DNA from: an uncultured Peptococcaceae bacterium
GTDB taxonomy: Bacteria; Bacillota; Peptococcia; Peptococcales; Peptococcaceae
Direction: 5' to 3'
Length of the DNA stretch: 23,642 nt
NCBI GenBank assembly: GCA_910585405.1
Contig: CAJUDO010000038.1
Coordinates: forward strand, 1 to 23,642
Shown here: piece by piece, positions 21,373 to 23,642 of the stretch
How the letters are laid out: each line of letters starts with the position of its first letter
How positions within the stretch are numbered: position 1 is the first letter of the stretch
The notes under the pieces: model-generated
Told to the model about the DNA's origin: nothing
Database searches by the model: none
The model's input: the letters and a program-made list of their open reading frames with translations, nothing else
Program-made: the position numbers and the translations under genes

Positions 21373-23399
21373 AAATTGGACTTTACAGCCGGTTGGCGTG
21401 GAATAATATCAAAAAAAACGCCAAGCTCTACATTCCTAATATCCTCTCCGGCATAGGGCTGACCGCAGTATTCTATATCATTCTCACCCTGTCAAAAGAT
21501 GAACGTCTGAGCGAGGTGCGGGGCGGAAGCTACCTGCCTACCATTATGTCACTGGGGGTGATCGTCATTGCACTGCTTTCTTTTATTCTGGTGCTCTACA
21601 CCAACAGTTTCCTGATGAAGCAACGGAACCAGGAATTTGGCTTATATAATGTGTTGGGCATGGAAAAACGGCACATCGAAAAAATTTTGTTTTGGGAAAT
21701 GGCTATCTGCGCTATTTGTGTTTTGGTAGGAGGACTGCTTACCGGAATGCTCCTGTACAAACTGTGCGTCCTCTTGATCTGCCGCATGCTGGCAGTGAAC
21801 AGCATCCTGGGATTTTATCATGTCTCTCCGCAAACCCTGATTCCTTCGGCGTGTTTTTTCCTTGCGCTGTATCTGCTGACCTATCTTTTCAATCGGATTC
21901 GCGTCGCACGCATGAAGCCGGTGGAGCTGCTGCAAAGCACCCACACTGGCCAAAGGGAGCCAAAAATAAAGTGGCTGCTCCTGCTCATCGGTATCGCTTC
22001 CTTAAGCGCAGGATATTATATATCCCTGACCATAGAAGAGCCGCTGCAAGCACTGGAATTGTTTTTCGTCGCAGTGATTTTAGTCATTCTTGGTACCTAT
22101 TGCTTATTTCTCACCGGAAGTACAGCGTTCCTGAAACTGCTGAAGCGCAACAAAAAATTCTATTATCAGAAAGAACACATGATTGCCATCTCAGGCCTTC
22201 TTTTCCGTATGAAGCAAAACGCGGTAGGGCTGGCTTCCATTACTATTCTGGCAACCATGGTTTTGGTGATGGTATCTACTACGGTCAGTCTATACGCCGG
22301 CATTGACGAGGCTATTCAAAGACAATTCCCCCATCAGCTCGCTATATCCGCCAGTTATGGAGTAAATGGAGAATATGTTCCCATTCCCCAGGAGGATCTG
22401 CTGCGTATGGTGCAAACCTCTGCTGCAGAACAAGGACTAACACTCTCCTACGTCGAAGAGCGGCGATATCTCAATTGTGCGTTTCGCAGAGAAGGCAACG
22501 CCTTCTGGATTGACATACCCAATAAGCACGATAAAGTGATATCCTGCTTGTTTATCACAGCAGAGGAATATCAAAAACTGACCGGCCAACAGCTGACACT
22601 CACAGAAAACCAGATAGCGATATATGCATTCCCGGGAAACACCGGGCAAACACCTGACCGCTTCACCATTGAACATCGCAGCTTTACCTGCGCAGCTGCA
22701 CTGACGGAATATCCTATCCCCATAGAATACCTCAACTCTGTGGACGCTTTTGGATTTGTGGTCCATAATGAAGAAATACTTACGTGGATTGATGCATTGC
22801 ATAAGGAAACCTATCAGACTAATCTCTCAAAAATAACTTGCGAATTGTTCCTTGATTTTCATGACGAAGAGACTGCTTCTCAGGTCTTTGATGCTTTTGC
22901 AGACGGTCTGCATAAACAGATCAGCGAATATGTCGCTTCCCAGCCTGCTTCCAACGGAAGCTATGGTACCAGTACAAGCTGCAAATGGGATGTATTGGCA
23001 TCTATCTATGGCATAAACGGAACCTTCCTATTTCTTGGTCTGCTGCTGTCCGTTGTCTTCCTGTTTGCCACAGCGCTGATTATCTACTACAAACAAATTT
23101 CGGAAGGATATGAGGATAGAAACCGCTTCCAGATTATGCAGAAGGTCGGTATGCGTGAGGATGAGGTAAAGAATACCATCCGCAGTCAAATCCTGCTGGT
23201 TTTCTTCTTGCCGCTGCTTGTCTCAGCCGTGCACGTTGCCTTTGCCTTCCCCATTCTGACACGCCTGCTGCGACTTCTGTTTCAGCCCAACCAAGCGCTG
23301 TTTATGGGATGTACAATCACCTCCCTGGCAGTCTTTGCCGTAATCTATGTGTTGATTTACAGCATCACGGCAAAGATTTATTACCAAATCGTGAGCTAG
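21369..23399 (+). CDS. Large FtsX-type ABC permease (BceB-like)
   Basis: 676 residues with about ten membrane helices: near 20-42, 57-80, 107-130, 150-172, 200-218, 230-250, 285-306, 548-572, 605-628 and 645-668. Between helices 7 and 8 lies a large extracellular domain of about 230 residues (about 307-540), the mark of BceB permeases and the part that binds peptide antibiotics and signals to the kinase. FtsX-like regions flank it. Close relatives handle bacitracin, nisin or mammalian defence peptides. The substrate here cannot be told, because the extracellular domain is the most variable part. The gene overlaps the ATPase gene by 4 nt and is followed by a strong terminator. Confidence 0.93.
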   Translation: MKIGLYSRLAWNNIKKNAKLYIPNILSGIGLTAVFYIILTLSKDERLSEVRGGSYLPTIMSLGVIVIALLSFILVLYTNSFLMKQRNQEFGLYNVLGMEKRHIEKILFWEMAICAICVLVGGLLTGMLLYKLCVLLICRMLAVNSILGFYHVSPQTLIPSACFFLALYLLTYLFNRIRVARMKPVELLQSTHTGQREPKIKWLLLLIGIASLSAGYYISLTIEEPLQALELFFVAVILVILGTYCLFLTGSTAFLKLLKRNKKFYYQKEHMIAISGLLFRMKQNAVGLASITILATMVLVMVSTTVSLYAGIDEAIQRQFPHQLAISASYGVNGEYVPIPQEDLLRMVQTSAAEQGLTLSYVEERRYLNCAFRREGNAFWIDIPNKHDKVISCLFITAEEYQKLTGQQLTLTENQIAIYAFPGNTGQTPDRFTIEHRSFTCAAALTEYPIPIEYLNSVDAFGFVVHNEEILTWIDALHKETYQTNLSKITCELFLDFHDEETASQVFDAFADGLHKQISEYVASQPASNGSYGTSTSCKWDVLASIYGINGTFLFLGLLLSVVFLFATALIIYYKQISEGYEDRNRFQIMQKVGMREDEVKNTIRSQILLVFFLPLLVSAVHVAFAFPILTRLLRLLFQPNQALFMGCTITSLAVFAVIYVLIYSITAKIYYQIVS

Positions 23400-23419
23400 C
23401 TATATTTTCAGAATCACAT

Positions 23420-23470
23420 AAAAAGCAAGTCACCGACGATACTTTATCTGTCGATGACTTGCTTTTTGAG
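23420..23470 (+). terminator. Intrinsic terminator after the bce-like genes
   Basis: An 18-bp stem with one C-A mismatch (23420-23437 against 23450-23467), a 12-nt loop and a run of five T at the end of the stem. It lies 21 nt after the permease stop. Confidence 0.85.
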
Positions 23471-23534
23471 TTCAAAAATAGTTTTTAAGAATGCTTGTGG
23501 TTGCGCGCTCCTGAATCCATTCGACAAAAAGTAT

Positions 23535-23560
23535 GGGACTGTAAAAAAAGTCCCTTTTTC
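23535..23560 (+). terminator. Second intrinsic terminator
   Basis: GGGACT (23535-23540), an 8-nt A-rich loop, AGTCCC (23549-23554), then TTTTTC. No gene lies between it and the previous terminator, so it is either a backup or belongs to a lost or moved element. Confidence 0.65.
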
Positions 23561-23561
23561 A

Positions 23562-23619
23562 TATGCGCCTATAAGGCTTTATTACTAAAGCAGCGCCTAA
23601 AAGGCGCATAAAAAGCCTG
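23562..23619. repeat. Palindrome-rich stretch at the window edge
   Basis: Several arms can pair in competing ways: TATGCGCCT (23562-23570) with AGGCGCATA (23602-23610); inside it GCTTTA-TTAC-TAAAGC (23576-23591) and GCGCCT-AAA-AGGCGC (23593-23607); AGGCTTT (about 23574-23580) also pairs with AAAGCCT further right. I see no gene in 23561-23642. It may be a repeat element or the start of an RNA leader continuing past the window. Confidence 0.45.
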
Positions 23620-23642
23620 ACATCTGCATGTTCTGTTACTTG

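Noticed and set aside
23535..23560. Terminal repeat of an insertion sequence (GGGACTGT is seen at some IS ends)
   Set aside because: There is no transposase, partner repeat or target duplication in view. It folds as a simple intrinsic terminator.

Overview
The window reads as chromosomal DNA of a low-to-mid GC, endospore-lineage Bacillota (Firmicutes). The evidence is a complete SpoIVB sporulation protease, a three-SLH-domain surface protein, a ThiI without a rhodanese domain, strong AGGAGG ribosome sites, sigma-A promoters, and a BceRS/BceAB-type peptide-sensing module. A stand-alone small siroheme protein and an IlvD with E. coli-type cluster surroundings suggest an anaerobe. Malate:quinone oxidoreductase shows that it uses a quinone. 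A Negativicutes or Peptococcaceae-like host is possible, but the sequence alone does not settle it. I see no rRNA, tRNA, CRISPR array, prophage or transposase gene.

Layout. 1-90: two tandem parS-like palindromes. 91-621 (-): RibD-C/DHFR-fold reductase. 874-2085 (+): spoIVB with its own terminator. 2086-2574: a gene-free stretch with a strong promoter, several hairpins and a terminator, a candidate small RNA. 2575-4254 (-): ilvD. 4479-5540 (+): SLH protein. 5638-8439 (-): DEAD-box RNA helicase followed by thiI, apparently one operon. 8734-9393 (+): small sulfite/nitrite-reductase-like siroheme protein. 9571-10452 (-): MBL-fold hydrolase. 10611-11084 (-): twin-CBS protein. 11207-16348 (-): an operon-like run of VWA/DUF2201 protein, MoxR-type AAA ATPase, cytoplasmic leucine-rich-repeat protein and a family 6 DNA glycosylase. 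16571-16831 (-): small HTH protein. 17021-18499 (-): mqo. 18833-23399 (+): response regulator, histidine kinase, ABC ATPase and large permease. 23400-23642: two terminators and a palindrome-rich stretch that runs toward the window edge.

How the parts work together. The clearest functional unit is the last one. The kinase has almost no extracellular sensor, the permease has a large extracellular loop, and the ABC genes have their own promoter with repeated sites upstream. This is the established Bce design, in which the transporter senses an antimicrobial peptide and signals to the kinase. The most unusual unit is the MoxR/VWA/LRR run. MoxR ATPases with VWA partners are known chaperone-like pairs. 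Here the third gene, an intracellular LRR scaffold, overlaps the ATPase gene by 4 nt. A perfect 16-bp palindrome lies just upstream of the operon promoter, and a small HTH gene sits beyond it. The function is not known from sequence; a remodelling complex with an LRR recognition subunit is the best inference. The other genes are mostly single housekeeping units separated by convincing bidirectional terminators.
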